Shown here: positions 8,118 to 15,731 of the stretch, in pieces
Layout: each line of letters starts with the position of its first letter
Position numbering within the stretch: the first letter of the stretch is position 1
Assembly (NCBI RefSeq): GCF_004364325.1
Contig: NZ_SOCP01000036.1
Span: 1 to 43,349, forward strand
From: Actinophytocola oryzae
GTDB taxonomy: Bacteria; Actinomycetota; Actinomycetes; Mycobacteriales; Pseudonocardiaceae
Direction: 5' to 3'
DNA: 43,349 bases
The notes under the pieces: model-generated
Databases searched by the model: none
Told to the model about the DNA's origin: nothing
Seen by the model: only the letters and a program-made list of their open reading frames with translations
Program-made: the position numbers and the translations under genes

Positions 8118-8525
8118 TCAGTTGGACGGCAGCCGCCACGTCATCCGGACCTCGGTGCCCCCGCCGGTCGTGCTGACCTCGGCCTCCGTGCCCAGCCGGT
8201 CGATCAGCACCAGACCGCGCCCACGCAGGCCGGGCGGCGCGGCCGGGTCGCGCCACTGCCCGAAATCGCACACGGTCACCGTCACGACGTCCCCGGACCG
8301 GTCCACATGCACCTCGACCGTGCCGCTGCCCTGCTCGCGGTAGGCGTGCTCGACCGTGTTGGCCAGGGCCTCGTAGCCCGACAGCATGATCGCGTGGACC
8401 GTGTCCTCGTCCAGCCCCTGTGCCGTCGCCCAGTCCCTGAGCATCTGCCGGACCGGCCCGAGCTTCTGGGCCGACATGTCTCCCGAGAAGAGCACTGTGG
8501 CTGTGTCGCCTGGGCCATGACTCAC
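8118..8525 (-). CDS. RsbW-like anti-sigma/serine kinase ATPase
   Basis: A 135-residue single-domain GHKL ATPase of the RsbW/SpoIIAB type, which normally binds a sigma factor and phosphorylates an STAS antagonist. The N box is EALANTVEHAY at about 52-62, the G1 box DFGQW at about 87-91 and the G2 box GRGLVLID at about 101-108, so ATP binding looks intact. It is transcribed away from the stressosome operon starting at 8717. No sigma factor or RsbV-type antagonist lies beside it. CCCGTTC/GAACGGG (8533-8539, 8550-8556) form a small hairpin directly upstream, its arm next to the ribosome-binding site. A longer frame to 8607 is in another reading frame and lacks the motifs. Confidence 0.87.
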   Translation of the reverse strand: MSHGPGDTATVLFSGDMSAQKLGPVRQMLRDWATAQGLDEDTVHAIMLSGYEALANTVEHAYREQGSGTVEVHVDRSGDVVTVTVCDFGQWRDPAAPPGLRGRGLVLIDRLGTEAEVSTTGGGTEVRMTWRLPSN

Positions 8526-8716
8526 GTGTGCTCCCGTTCTCCGGCGACCGAACGGGTGGTGGCCCCAACGGCTCAGCTCTCCAGTACCCCGCTACCCGCC
8601 TGTTCACACGCGTTCCGGGCGGCTGCCCGGGGAATGTTCGGCCAGTCGCGGTCGCGCCGGATTTGCTCAGGCTACTGTTACCGCGACCGGTGGGAACGTG
8701 GACGAGGAGGACCCGG

Positions 8717-9577
8717 GTGACAACGGAAGCGGAGCGCGCTCATCGCCTCACCGAGAGGCTGTCTGCCAGCGGCGACTCCCTCGTGGCCCGGTGGGTCGAA
8801 CTGGCGGCCGAAGCGGTGCGCGGCAGGGTGACCACCAAGGAGCTGGAGCAGGACTTCCGCGAGCTGTTCAACGCGCTGCTGCCGGTCGTGCCCCGGGAGG
8901 GGAGCACTCTGGACGACCCCGCCTACACGGAGATCAAGGCGCTGCTCGCCAGCGTGTCGCGGACGCGGGCCAGGCAGGGCTCCACGCCGTCGGAGACCGC
9001 GTCGAGCGTCTTCGCGCTCAAGCGCGCCGTGTCCGAGCTGACGGAGAACGACGAGGACCCGGCGCTGTTCCGGCAGCTGCTGTCCTTCTCGTCCCTGCTC
9101 GACAACCTGGGGCTGTGGACGTTCGAGACCTACACCGCGGCACGCGAGGAGATCATCAAGGAGCAGTCGGAGCAGCTGCTGGAGCTGACCACGCCCGTGG
9201 TGAAGCTGTGGGAGGGCGTGCTGGGGGTTCCCCTGGTCGGCACGCTCGACTCGGCACGCACCCAGGTCGTGATGGAGAAGCTGCTCGAGGCGCTCGTCGA
9301 GACCGGCTCGCAGCACGCCATCATCGACATCACCGGCGTGCTCGCGGTGGACACGCAGGTCGCACAGCACCTGCTCAAGACCGTGATGGCGGCGCGGCTG
9401 ATGGGTGCGGAGTGCGTCGTGTCCGGCATCCGCCCGCAGATCGCCCAGACCATCGTGGCGCTCGGCATCGAGTTCGGTGACATCGTCACCAAGGCGACCC
9501 TCGCCGACGCGCTGCGGCACGCGCTGTCCAGGGAGGGCATCGACCTGGTGCGGAGAAAGACCGCGGTGTCCTCGTGA
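8717..9577 (+). CDS. rsbR: RsbR-type stressosome sensor, STAS domain
   Basis: A 286-residue RsbR-family protein, expected to form the stressosome shell with RsbS and to receive stress signals through its N-terminal domain. Residues 1-160 are all-helical with no recognisable ligand motif, resembling the RsbRD-like N domain. The C-terminal STAS domain (about 170-280) carries the typical IIDITGVLAVDTQVAQ stretch, whose Asp-Thr is the usual phosphorylation region for RsbT. I chose GTG at 8717 because GAGGAGG is seven bases upstream; longer in-frame starts lack a site. It opens an operon with rsbS (31 bp later) and rsbT. A TACTGT hexamer at 8673-8678 could be a -10 element. Confidence 0.9.
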   Translation: MTTEAERAHRLTERLSASGDSLVARWVELAAEAVRGRVTTKELEQDFRELFNALLPVVPREGSTLDDPAYTEIKALLASVSRTRARQGSTPSETASSVFALKRAVSELTENDEDPALFRQLLSFSSLLDNLGLWTFETYTAAREEIIKEQSEQLLELTTPVVKLWEGVLGVPLVGTLDSARTQVVMEKLLEALVETGSQHAIIDITGVLAVDTQVAQHLLKTVMAARLMGAECVVSGIRPQIAQTIVALGIEFGDIVTKATLADALRHALSREGIDLVRRKTAVSS

Positions 9578-9608
9578 ACGAACCCTTCGAAGCGGGTGAG
9601 GTGGTCTC

Positions 9609-10016
9609 GTGACGGAGCGGGTGCCGATTCTGAGCATCGGCGACGTGCTGCTGGTGTCGATCCAGGTCGACCTCTCCGACCAGAGCGCGATCGCGCTCCA
9701 GGAGGACCTCGCCGAGAAGATCAGCGCGACCGGGGCGACCGGTGTCGTCATCGACATCTCCGCGGTGGAGATCGTGGACTCGTTCATCGGCCGGATGTTC
9801 GCCACGATCGCCTCCATCTCCCGGCTGTTCGACGCAGAGACGGTCGTGGTCGGCATGCGGCCGGCGGTGGCGATCACGCTGGTCGAGCTCGGCCTGTCGC
9901 TCGGTGAGGTGCGCACCGCCCTCGACCTCGAACGGGGCATGAAGATCCTCCGCGCGCTGGCCGCGCGCCGCGGAGGGCGGCGGGGAGACAGCGGTACCGT
10001 CGTGGCCACTCCATGA
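9609..10016 (+). CDS. rsbS: RsbS-type stressosome scaffold protein
   Basis: A 135-residue single STAS-domain protein. In stressosomes RsbS holds the kinase RsbT in the core and releases it when phosphorylated. The conserved segment VVIDISAVEIVDSFIGR contains Ser58, corresponding to the known RsbS phospho-serine (Ser59 in Bacillus subtilis). There is an Arg-rich tail after residue 120. The start is GTG with GGTGAGG upstream. Its stop overlaps the rsbT start (ATGA at 10013), so the two are coupled, as expected for partner proteins. Confidence 0.92.
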   Translation: MTERVPILSIGDVLLVSIQVDLSDQSAIALQEDLAEKISATGATGVVIDISAVEIVDSFIGRMFATIASISRLFDAETVVVGMRPAVAITLVELGLSLGEVRTALDLERGMKILRALAARRGGRRGDSGTVVATP

Positions 10017-10423
10017 CAGCCGCGTCGGAGCCCGAGGAGGTGGCCATCACCACCGACGGTGACGTCGTCCGGGTGCGCCAGCTCGTGCGCACCTATGCCA
10101 CGCGGGCGAAACTGTCCCTCGTGGACCAGACCAAGCTCGTCACCGCCACGAGCGAGCTGGCGCGGAACACGCTGGTGTACGGCGGCGGCGGGATGGCCAC
10201 GGTGGCGATGGTCAGCGACGGCGCCCGCAAGGGCGTGCGAGCCTCCTTCCACGACGACGGGCCCGGCATCCCGGACCTGACGCTGGCCCTTGCCGACGGC
10301 TGGAGCAGCGGCAAGGGGCTCGGGCTCGGCCTGAGCGGCGCCAAGCGGCTCGTCGACGACTTCGACCTCGACACCGAGGTCGGCCGGGGCACCGAAGTCA
10401 CCGTGGTGAAGTGGTCCCGGTGA
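10013..10423 (+). CDS. rsbT: RsbT-type serine/threonine kinase
   Basis: A 136-residue GHKL ATPase. RsbT phosphorylates RsbR and RsbS, then leaves the stressosome to switch on a phosphatase. The N box is TSELARNTLVYG at about 46-57, the G1 box DDGPGIPD at about 80-87 and the G2 box GKGLGLGLSG at about 101-110; all ATP-binding elements are present. It is overlapped by four bases at both ends with its neighbours. In B. subtilis RsbT activates RsbU; here the nearest phosphatase candidates are the next gene and that at 13220. Confidence 0.92.
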   Translation: MTAASEPEEVAITTDGDVVRVRQLVRTYATRAKLSLVDQTKLVTATSELARNTLVYGGGGMATVAMVSDGARKGVRASFHDDGPGIPDLTLALADGWSSGKGLGLGLSGAKRLVDDFDLDTEVGRGTEVTVVKWSR

Positions 10424-11454
10424 TCGGGTCGGCCTGCCTGCCCATCGTGGCCGACGTCGACGCGATCCGCGTGGACGACGTGTCCGCGCCCGGTCGGGCG
10501 CGCCGCGTCGCCGGGGCACTGGCCGCGCAGCTCGGGTTCACCGACACCCGCGTCGCGGAGGTCGAGATCGCCGTCACCGAGCTGGGCACCAACCTGCACC
10601 GGCACGCACGCGAGGGGATGCTGTTCGTCCGGTCGGTGCGTGCCGTCGAGGAGGCGGCCGTCGAGGTCGTCGCCGTCGACCGGGGGCCGGGCATCGCGAA
10701 CGTCGAGGAGGCCATGCGCGACGGACAGTCCTCCACCGGCACCCTCGGGGTGGGGCTCGGCGCGGTCACGCGGCTCGCCGACGCGAGTGCCGTGTCGTCC
10801 GAGGTGGGGGCGGGCACGGTCGTCACCGCGCGGTTCCACCGGCGCCGCGGCGCGTGTGCCGAGCTGCCCGGCGAGCTGGCGGCGGGCATCACGAGGCCGA
10901 TCGAGGGCGAGGACGTCTGCGGCGACGGGTACGCCGTCTGCGACGAGGGCGGCAGGCTCAGGCTGATGATGTGCGACGGGGCCGGGCACGGACCGCTGGC
11001 CGCGTGGGCGTCGCAGGCGGCCGTGCGGTCGTTCCACGACGACCTCTCCGGCGGACCGGGTGACATCCTCGGCCGGATCCACACAGCGATGCGTGGCACC
11101 CGGGGCGGCGCGGTCGCGGTCGCGGACCTCGACCTCGAGCGGCGGACGGTCGTGTTCGCGGGCCTGGGCAACATCGCGGCCTGCGTCGTCGCAGGCGGCA
11201 GGAAGCAGAGCATGGTGTCGGTGCCGGGCATCGCCGGGTACCAGGCACGCACCATCAGGACATTCGACTACGCGCTGCCGGCGGGTGCCGTGGTGGTGCT
11301 GCACTCCGACGGCCTCACCGAGCGTTGGGGCGCCGAGGAGAGGGGCGGTCTGTTCGGCAGGGACTCCCTGGTCATCGCCGCGACCCTGCTGCGTGACATG
11401 GGTGTCCGGAAGGACGACGCCGGCGTCCTGGTCGCCCGGCCCACGGTCCGGTGA
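10420..11454 (+). CDS. ATPase-PP2C (SpoIIE/RsbX-like) fusion phosphatase
   Basis: A 344-residue protein with two parts. Residues 1-135 form an RsbT/RsbW-like ATPase domain with N box EIAVTELGTNLHRHA and a DRGPGIAN plus TLGVGLGAV pair. Residues about 150-340 form a SpoIIE-type PP2C domain with metal-binding aspartates in GEDVCGDGYAV and MMCDGAGHG and the late HSDGLTERW motif. The fusion is known from actinobacteria. Its place directly after rsbT suggests an RsbX-like role, removing phosphate from RsbS/RsbR to reset the stressosome, possibly with its own kinase activity. I chose GTG at 10420, whose GTGA overlaps the rsbT stop; GTG at 10411 is also open. Confidence 0.88.
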   Translation: MIGSACLPIVADVDAIRVDDVSAPGRARRVAGALAAQLGFTDTRVAEVEIAVTELGTNLHRHAREGMLFVRSVRAVEEAAVEVVAVDRGPGIANVEEAMRDGQSSTGTLGVGLGAVTRLADASAVSSEVGAGTVVTARFHRRRGACAELPGELAAGITRPIEGEDVCGDGYAVCDEGGRLRLMMCDGAGHGPLAAWASQAAVRSFHDDLSGGPGDILGRIHTAMRGTRGGAVAVADLDLERRTVVFAGLGNIAACVVAGGRKQSMVSVPGIAGYQARTIRTFDYALPAGAVVVLHSDGLTERWGAEERGGLFGRDSLVIAATLLRDMGVRKDDAGVLVARPTVR

Positions 11455-13223
11455 GCGCGGCTCGCCGCCACGGTGACGTGCTGCGGCTGACGAGCACGAC
11501 CGAGCGTGACGTGTTCACCGTCCGGCAGCGCGGTCGCGAGATCGCCGAGGCCATCGGGTTCGAACGCCAGGACCAGCTGCGGTTCGCGACGGCGCTGAGC
11601 GACGTCGGCCGCGAGCTGTTCCGCCACGGTGTCACCGCCGCGGTGACCTTCACCGTAGACGACGGCGCCGCGCCGGGCCTGAGCGCAGAGTTCTCCTGGC
11701 ACGGTGACCCGCCGGAGCGCGTCATCCCCGGCGGGTGGTCGCCCGCGGCACGGCTGGTCGACGCCGTGGACACCGCCCACTCGAACGGCCGGGGCTCCCT
11801 GACACTGCGCAAACAGCGGCCCGTCAGCCTGCCGCCGCTCTCCGAAGCCGACATCGAGCGGCTGCGTGACACGCTCACCGAGAGCCGGGCCGCCGACCCG
11901 CTCGACGAGCTGCGGACACAGAACCAGGAGCTGCTCGACACGCTCGAGAACGTCGAGGTCCAGCGCAAGGAGCTGGTGCGGCTCAACGACGAGCTGGAGG
12001 ACACCAACCGGGGTGTCATGGCGCTCTACAAGGAATTGTCCGAAGAGCTGGACGAGACCAACCGGGGTGTCGTCGCCCTCTACGCCGAGCTGAACGAGAA
12101 GTCGACGCAGCTCAGGGCGGCCAGCGAGGCGAAGACCCGGTTCTGGTCGACGATCAGCCACGAGCTGCGCTCACCCATCAACTCGGTCCTCGGCCTGGCC
12201 AGGCTGCTGTCCTCGGCGGGCTCCGACCCGCTCACCGACGAGCAGCGCAGGCAGGTCCGGCTCATCGAGGACTCCGGCTCGACACTGCTCGCGCTCGTCA
12301 ACGAGCTGCTCGACACGGCCAAGGCGGAGTCCGGTCGGCTGGCGCCCCAGCTCGCCCCGGTGGACCTCACGGAGGTCCTGCGCCACCTGCGGGGCACCCT
12401 GCGATCGACGATCCGGTCGCCGGAGGTCGAGCTGGTCGTCGACGAGCCTTCGTCGCTGCCGCTGCTGTGGACCGACGAGACGATGCTCGTGCGGATCCTG
12501 CGCAATCTGCTGTCCAACGGCGTCAAGTTCACCGAGAAGGGCACGGTGCACCTGCGCGCCGAGCTCTCGGCGGACGGCACGCGGGTCCTGTTCACCGTCA
12601 CCGACACCGGGATCGGGATACCCGAGGACCAGCTGGAGCGTGTCTTCGAGGAGTTCCACCAGGTCCGCGGCCCGCTGCAGGGCAGGGTGACCGGCACCGG
12701 GCTCGGCCTGCCCTACGCGAGGCGGCTCGCGGAGATCCTCGGCGGTGACCTCGAGCTGACCAGCGTGCTCGGCAGCGGCACCGCGGTCGTACTGCGGGTG
12801 CCCGTGCACGACTCCCAGGACGGGGAACTGCCCCGCCTGGACTCCGTCCTGGTCGTGGACGACGACGAGGGCTTCCAGGAACGCCTCGGCGGGCTGGTCG
12901 AGCAGTTCACCGACGAGGTGCGCTACGCCAACGACGGCCGCGCCGCGCTCGACGCGGTCGCGCGGCGCCGACCAGCGCTCGTCTGCCTCGACCTGTACAT
13001 GCCCGGGATGAACGGCCGCGAGGTGCTCGGGGTCCTGCGGGGCAAGGCCGAGCTGCGGAGTATCCCGGTCGTCGTGGTGACCTCGGCCGGGGTGGAGGGC
13101 ATGGACCTGACGAGCGCGGGTCTCGGGGCCGCACTGCTGCCGAAGTCGCAGCTGTCGGTCGACACGGTCCGGCTGGCGATCACCGAAGCGTTGATGGTCC
13201 TACCCAGGGCGGTGTGGGAATGA
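11451..13223 (+). CDS. Hybrid histidine kinase with RsbW-like N domain and C-terminal receiver
   Basis: A 590-residue cytoplasmic protein. Residues 1-130 resemble a GHKL anti-sigma ATPase but lack clear N and G boxes, so they may bind a partner rather than ATP. Residues 140-230 are coiled coil with two near-copies of DTNRGVxALYxEL. The HisKA segment holds His237 (STISHELRSP), and the catalytic domain has DTGIGIPEDQL and GTGLGLPYA. A receiver domain (about 463-580) has LVVDDD, Asp514 in CLDLYMPGMNG and a late Lys. There are no membrane helices, so the signal is internal, presumably from the stressosome. Overlaps upstream (GTGA) and downstream (ATGA) place it in the same operon. The likely phosphotransfer targets are its own receiver and the next protein. 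Confidence 0.9.
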   Translation: MSAARRHGDVLRLTSTTERDVFTVRQRGREIAEAIGFERQDQLRFATALSDVGRELFRHGVTAAVTFTVDDGAAPGLSAEFSWHGDPPERVIPGGWSPAARLVDAVDTAHSNGRGSLTLRKQRPVSLPPLSEADIERLRDTLTESRAADPLDELRTQNQELLDTLENVEVQRKELVRLNDELEDTNRGVMALYKELSEELDETNRGVVALYAELNEKSTQLRAASEAKTRFWSTISHELRSPINSVLGLARLLSSAGSDPLTDEQRRQVRLIEDSGSTLLALVNELLDTAKAESGRLAPQLAPVDLTEVLRHLRGTLRSTIRSPEVELVVDEPSSLPLLWTDETMLVRILRNLLSNGVKFTEKGTVHLRAELSADGTRVLFTVTDTGIGIPEDQLERVFEEFHQVRGPLQGRVTGTGLGLPYARRLAEILGGDLELTSVLGSGTAVVLRVPVHDSQDGELPRLDSVLVVDDDEGFQERLGGLVEQFTDEVRYANDGRAALDAVARRRPALVCLDLYMPGMNGREVLGVLRGKAELRSIPVVVVTSAGVEGMDLTSAGLGAALLPKSQLSVDTVRLAITEALMVLPRAVWE

Positions 13224-14761
13224 TGATATCGAGCGAGCTCGCGACCATCCTGGTGGTGGACGACTCGGAGCCGAACCGCTACCTGCTCGGCAGCTGGCTG
13301 CGGCGCGGCGGCTACCGGGTGATCGAGGCCGGGACCGGGGCGGAGACGCTGGCGCTCCTCGCGGAACAGCGGCCTGACCTGGTGCTGCTCGACGTGCACC
13401 TGCCCGATATGAGCGGGCTGGACGTCTGCGCGCGCCTCAAGACCGATCCCGTGACGGCTGCCGTGCCGGTGATCCACCTGTCCGCGACCGCGATCGAACC
13501 CGAGGACGAGGTGCGGGGCCTGTCCGGGGGCGCGGACGCGTACCTGGTCGAGCCGGTGGACCCCGGCGTGCTGACCGCGACGGTGGAGGCCGTGCTGCGG
13601 TACTACCGCGCCCGCGCCGTCGCGGAACGCCTCGCCGCACGGCTCACACACCTGACGCGGGTGACCCGCAGGCTCAACTCGGCAACGACGTTCGAATCGC
13701 TGCTCACCGCGGCGGCCGAGGGTGCCGCCACCATGTTCGGCGGCGCCGCCACCGCGGTGACCTCGACCTCGCTCGGCCAGGTGCGGGCGACCGCCGTCCC
13801 GGGCGGTGCCGTCACCAGCAGCACCGAACAGGGCGCGCAGATCGGGATCGACCAGGTCGCGGGCACCACCCCGCTGCCTGCCGTGGTGGCCGCCGCCCAG
13901 GTGAGCTGGCACGGCGAGCACCCGGCCACGGTGTTCGTCGGCGCCCCGAAACCGACCTTCGCGCCGGTGTGCGTCGCGGTCGACACCGCCGACACCGACG
14001 CGGACCGGGACCTCCTGCTGCAGCTCGGACTCGCCACCGCGCTCGCGTGCGAGGGCCTGCGCACGCGGTCGGAGGAGCACACCCTGGCCGTCACGCTCCA
14101 GCGCAGCCTCCTGCCCGGCGAGACCCCGGCCATCCCGGGACTGAGCATCGCGACGCGGTACATGCCCGCCGCGCACAACGTGGAGATCGGCGGCGACTTC
14201 TACGAGGTGGCCGAGCTGGACGACCGGGTGCTGATCGCGGTCGGCGACGTGGTCGGGCACTCCGTCCAGGCCGCCATCGTGATGGGTGCGATCCGCCACG
14301 CACTGCGTGCCTACGCGATCGAGGGCCACGACACCGTGACGATCCTCCACCGCGTCGACGCGCTGGTCGCCCGGTTCCACCCCGGCTGGTTCACCACCAT
14401 GTGCGTGATGCTCGTGGACCCGGCGACCGGTGAGGCCGAGATCGCCAACGCCGGGCACATCCCCCCGCTGTTGTCCGACGCCACCGGCAACCGGTACGTC
14501 GAGGCGGTCGGGCCGCTGCTCGGCGCGGGCTGGCGCCGGCCGAAGGCGACGCGGGTGGTGCTGCGGCCGGGTGCCGTGGTCCTGTTGGTCACCGACGGGC
14601 TGGTCGAGCGGCGGGACCGGACCGTCGACGTCGGCATGGCGGCCATCCGGGAGCACGTCACGCACGACGCGGAGATCGAGTCCCTGTGCGAGTCGCTGCT
14701 GAGCCGGTTCGGCCGCGATGCCAAGGACGACATCGCCCTGATGGCCATCCGCTTCCGCTGA
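13220..14761 (+). CDS. Response regulator with C-terminal PP2C (RsbU-like) phosphatase
   Basis: A 513-residue protein with a receiver domain (1-120, phospho-acceptor Asp58 in LLDVHLPDMSG) joined through a GAF-like middle region (about 150-280) to a SpoIIE/RsbU PP2C phosphatase (about 290-513). Phosphatase motifs include IGGDFYEV, VGDVVGHS and LVTDGLVERRD, so the metal site looks complete. The receiver lacks the usual Lys: the matching segment is YLVEPVDPG, a Glu in place of Lys. It is the last gene of the operon and the probable output, expected to dephosphorylate an RsbV-type anti-anti-sigma factor that is not encoded here. The ATG at 13220 overlaps the previous stop. Confidence 0.9.
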   Translation: MMISSELATILVVDDSEPNRYLLGSWLRRGGYRVIEAGTGAETLALLAEQRPDLVLLDVHLPDMSGLDVCARLKTDPVTAAVPVIHLSATAIEPEDEVRGLSGGADAYLVEPVDPGVLTATVEAVLRYYRARAVAERLAARLTHLTRVTRRLNSATTFESLLTAAAEGAATMFGGAATAVTSTSLGQVRATAVPGGAVTSSTEQGAQIGIDQVAGTTPLPAVVAAAQVSWHGEHPATVFVGAPKPTFAPVCVAVDTADTDADRDLLLQLGLATALACEGLRTRSEEHTLAVTLQRSLLPGETPAIPGLSIATRYMPAAHNVEIGGDFYEVAELDDRVLIAVGDVVGHSVQAAIVMGAIRHALRAYAIEGHDTVTILHRVDALVARFHPGWFTTMCVMLVDPATGEAEIANAGHIPPLLSDATGNRYVEAVGPLLGAGWRRPKATRVVLRPGAVVLLVTDGLVERRDRTVDVGMAAIREHVTHDAEIESLCESLLSRFGRDAKDDIALMAIRFR

Positions 14762-14767
14762 CCGGCC

Positions 14768-15550
14768 TCAGAGCTCCGTGTGGCGTGCGGTCAGGGTCGC
14801 CGCCACCTCGACGAGCTTGACGTTGAGCCGTTGGGAGCTCTGGCGCAGGATGTCGAACGCCTCCTCGGCGGCGATGCCGCGGCGCGCCATGATGATGCCC
14901 TTGGCCTGCCCGATGACGTCCCGGCTGTCGATGGCCCGGCGCAGCTGCGCCTCGTGCAGCTCGGCACGGGTCACCGCCTCGGTGCGAGCGAGCGCGAGCG
15001 ACGCGTGGGTGGCGAGCAGCAGTACCTGGTTCACGTCGGTCGTGTCGAGGCCGTGAGGGCGGCGGGAGTAGATGTTGAGCGCGCCGGACCGGTCGGGCGG
15101 GATCGCGTCCGGCACGAGGGCGGTCGAGAGCACCGCCCCGGCGCCGAGCTCATCCGCCGCGGGTGCCCAGCGCGGCCACTGGTCGGTGTGCCGCAGGTCC
15201 GCGCTGTGTGCCGAGGCCGGACCTTCCGGCAGCGCCGAGTCGTGGCAGGGCCCCTCGTCGAACTCGTACTGGAGCTCGTCCAGCCGGTCGGCGACGGGAT
15301 CGGTACGCACGGGGGTGTGGAAGTTGCCCTCCGGGTCACGGACCGTCACGCTCACCATGTCGGCGGCGGGGATCAGGACGGTGACCGCGCGCACGACCTG
15401 TGTCAGCACGTCCTCGACCGTCCGCGCGTCGAGGAGCTCGCGGGTGAGCGTGAGGAACTGGCGCGCCAGCGGACCCGGCTCGACGCCGCCCTCCTGGCCT
15501 GCCGCGACGAACCGCTCCTTGTCCCTCTCCCATTCCCGCGTGTCGGTCAT
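14768..15550 (-). CDS. GAF-ANTAR domain RNA-binding antiterminator
   Basis: A 260-residue protein with a GAF domain (about 30-170, containing EFDEGPCHDS) and a C-terminal ANTAR domain (about 195-255, with IGQAKGIIMARRGIAAEEAF). ANTAR proteins bind paired RNA hexaloops and prevent early transcription termination; the GAF part would sense a small ligand or redox state. The start ATG at 15550 follows GGGAAGAAC; upstream codons to 15598 look non-coding. It converges on the stressosome operon with only six bases between stop codons and no hairpin, so transcripts must overlap. A functional link to the stress block is likely but is inference. Confidence 0.9.
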   Translation of the reverse strand: MTDTREWERDKERFVAAGQEGGVEPGPLARQFLTLTRELLDARTVEDVLTQVVRAVTVLIPAADMVSVTVRDPEGNFHTPVRTDPVADRLDELQYEFDEGPCHDSALPEGPASAHSADLRHTDQWPRWAPAADELGAGAVLSTALVPDAIPPDRSGALNIYSRRPHGLDTTDVNQVLLLATHASLALARTEAVTRAELHEAQLRRAIDSRDVIGQAKGIIMARRGIAAEEAFDILRQSSQRLNVKLVEVAATLTARHTEL

Positions 15551-15731
15551 CGGTGTGTTCTTCCCTGGTTGGTCACGGCGTAAACGACATCGCGGCACCG
15601 GTCACATCGCAAGTGGGAACCCACCAGAATCACACATTGCTTTGCCAACTCTTGACTGGTCGGCTGTGCGAGTTCGACGATGTTCGTCGGGTTTCCGTTG
15701 ATTGACGTGCGAACTTGAGAACGGAGGCGCG

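Noticed and set aside
7107..8720. 537-codon plus-strand Thr/Ala-rich frame
   Set aside because: It is the complement of the Pro/Val repeat gene, crosses the intergenic palindromes and the RsbW-like gene, and has no domain.
8678..10519. 613-codon minus-strand frame opposite rsbR-rsbS-rsbT
   Set aside because: The plus-strand genes have unmistakable STAS and GHKL motifs; the minus frame has none.
15551..15731. SigB-type promoter (GTTT, 16 bases, GGGAAG) before the ANTAR gene
   Set aside because: The second box would place the transcript start almost at the start codon and lacks the usual GGGTA; too weak to call.
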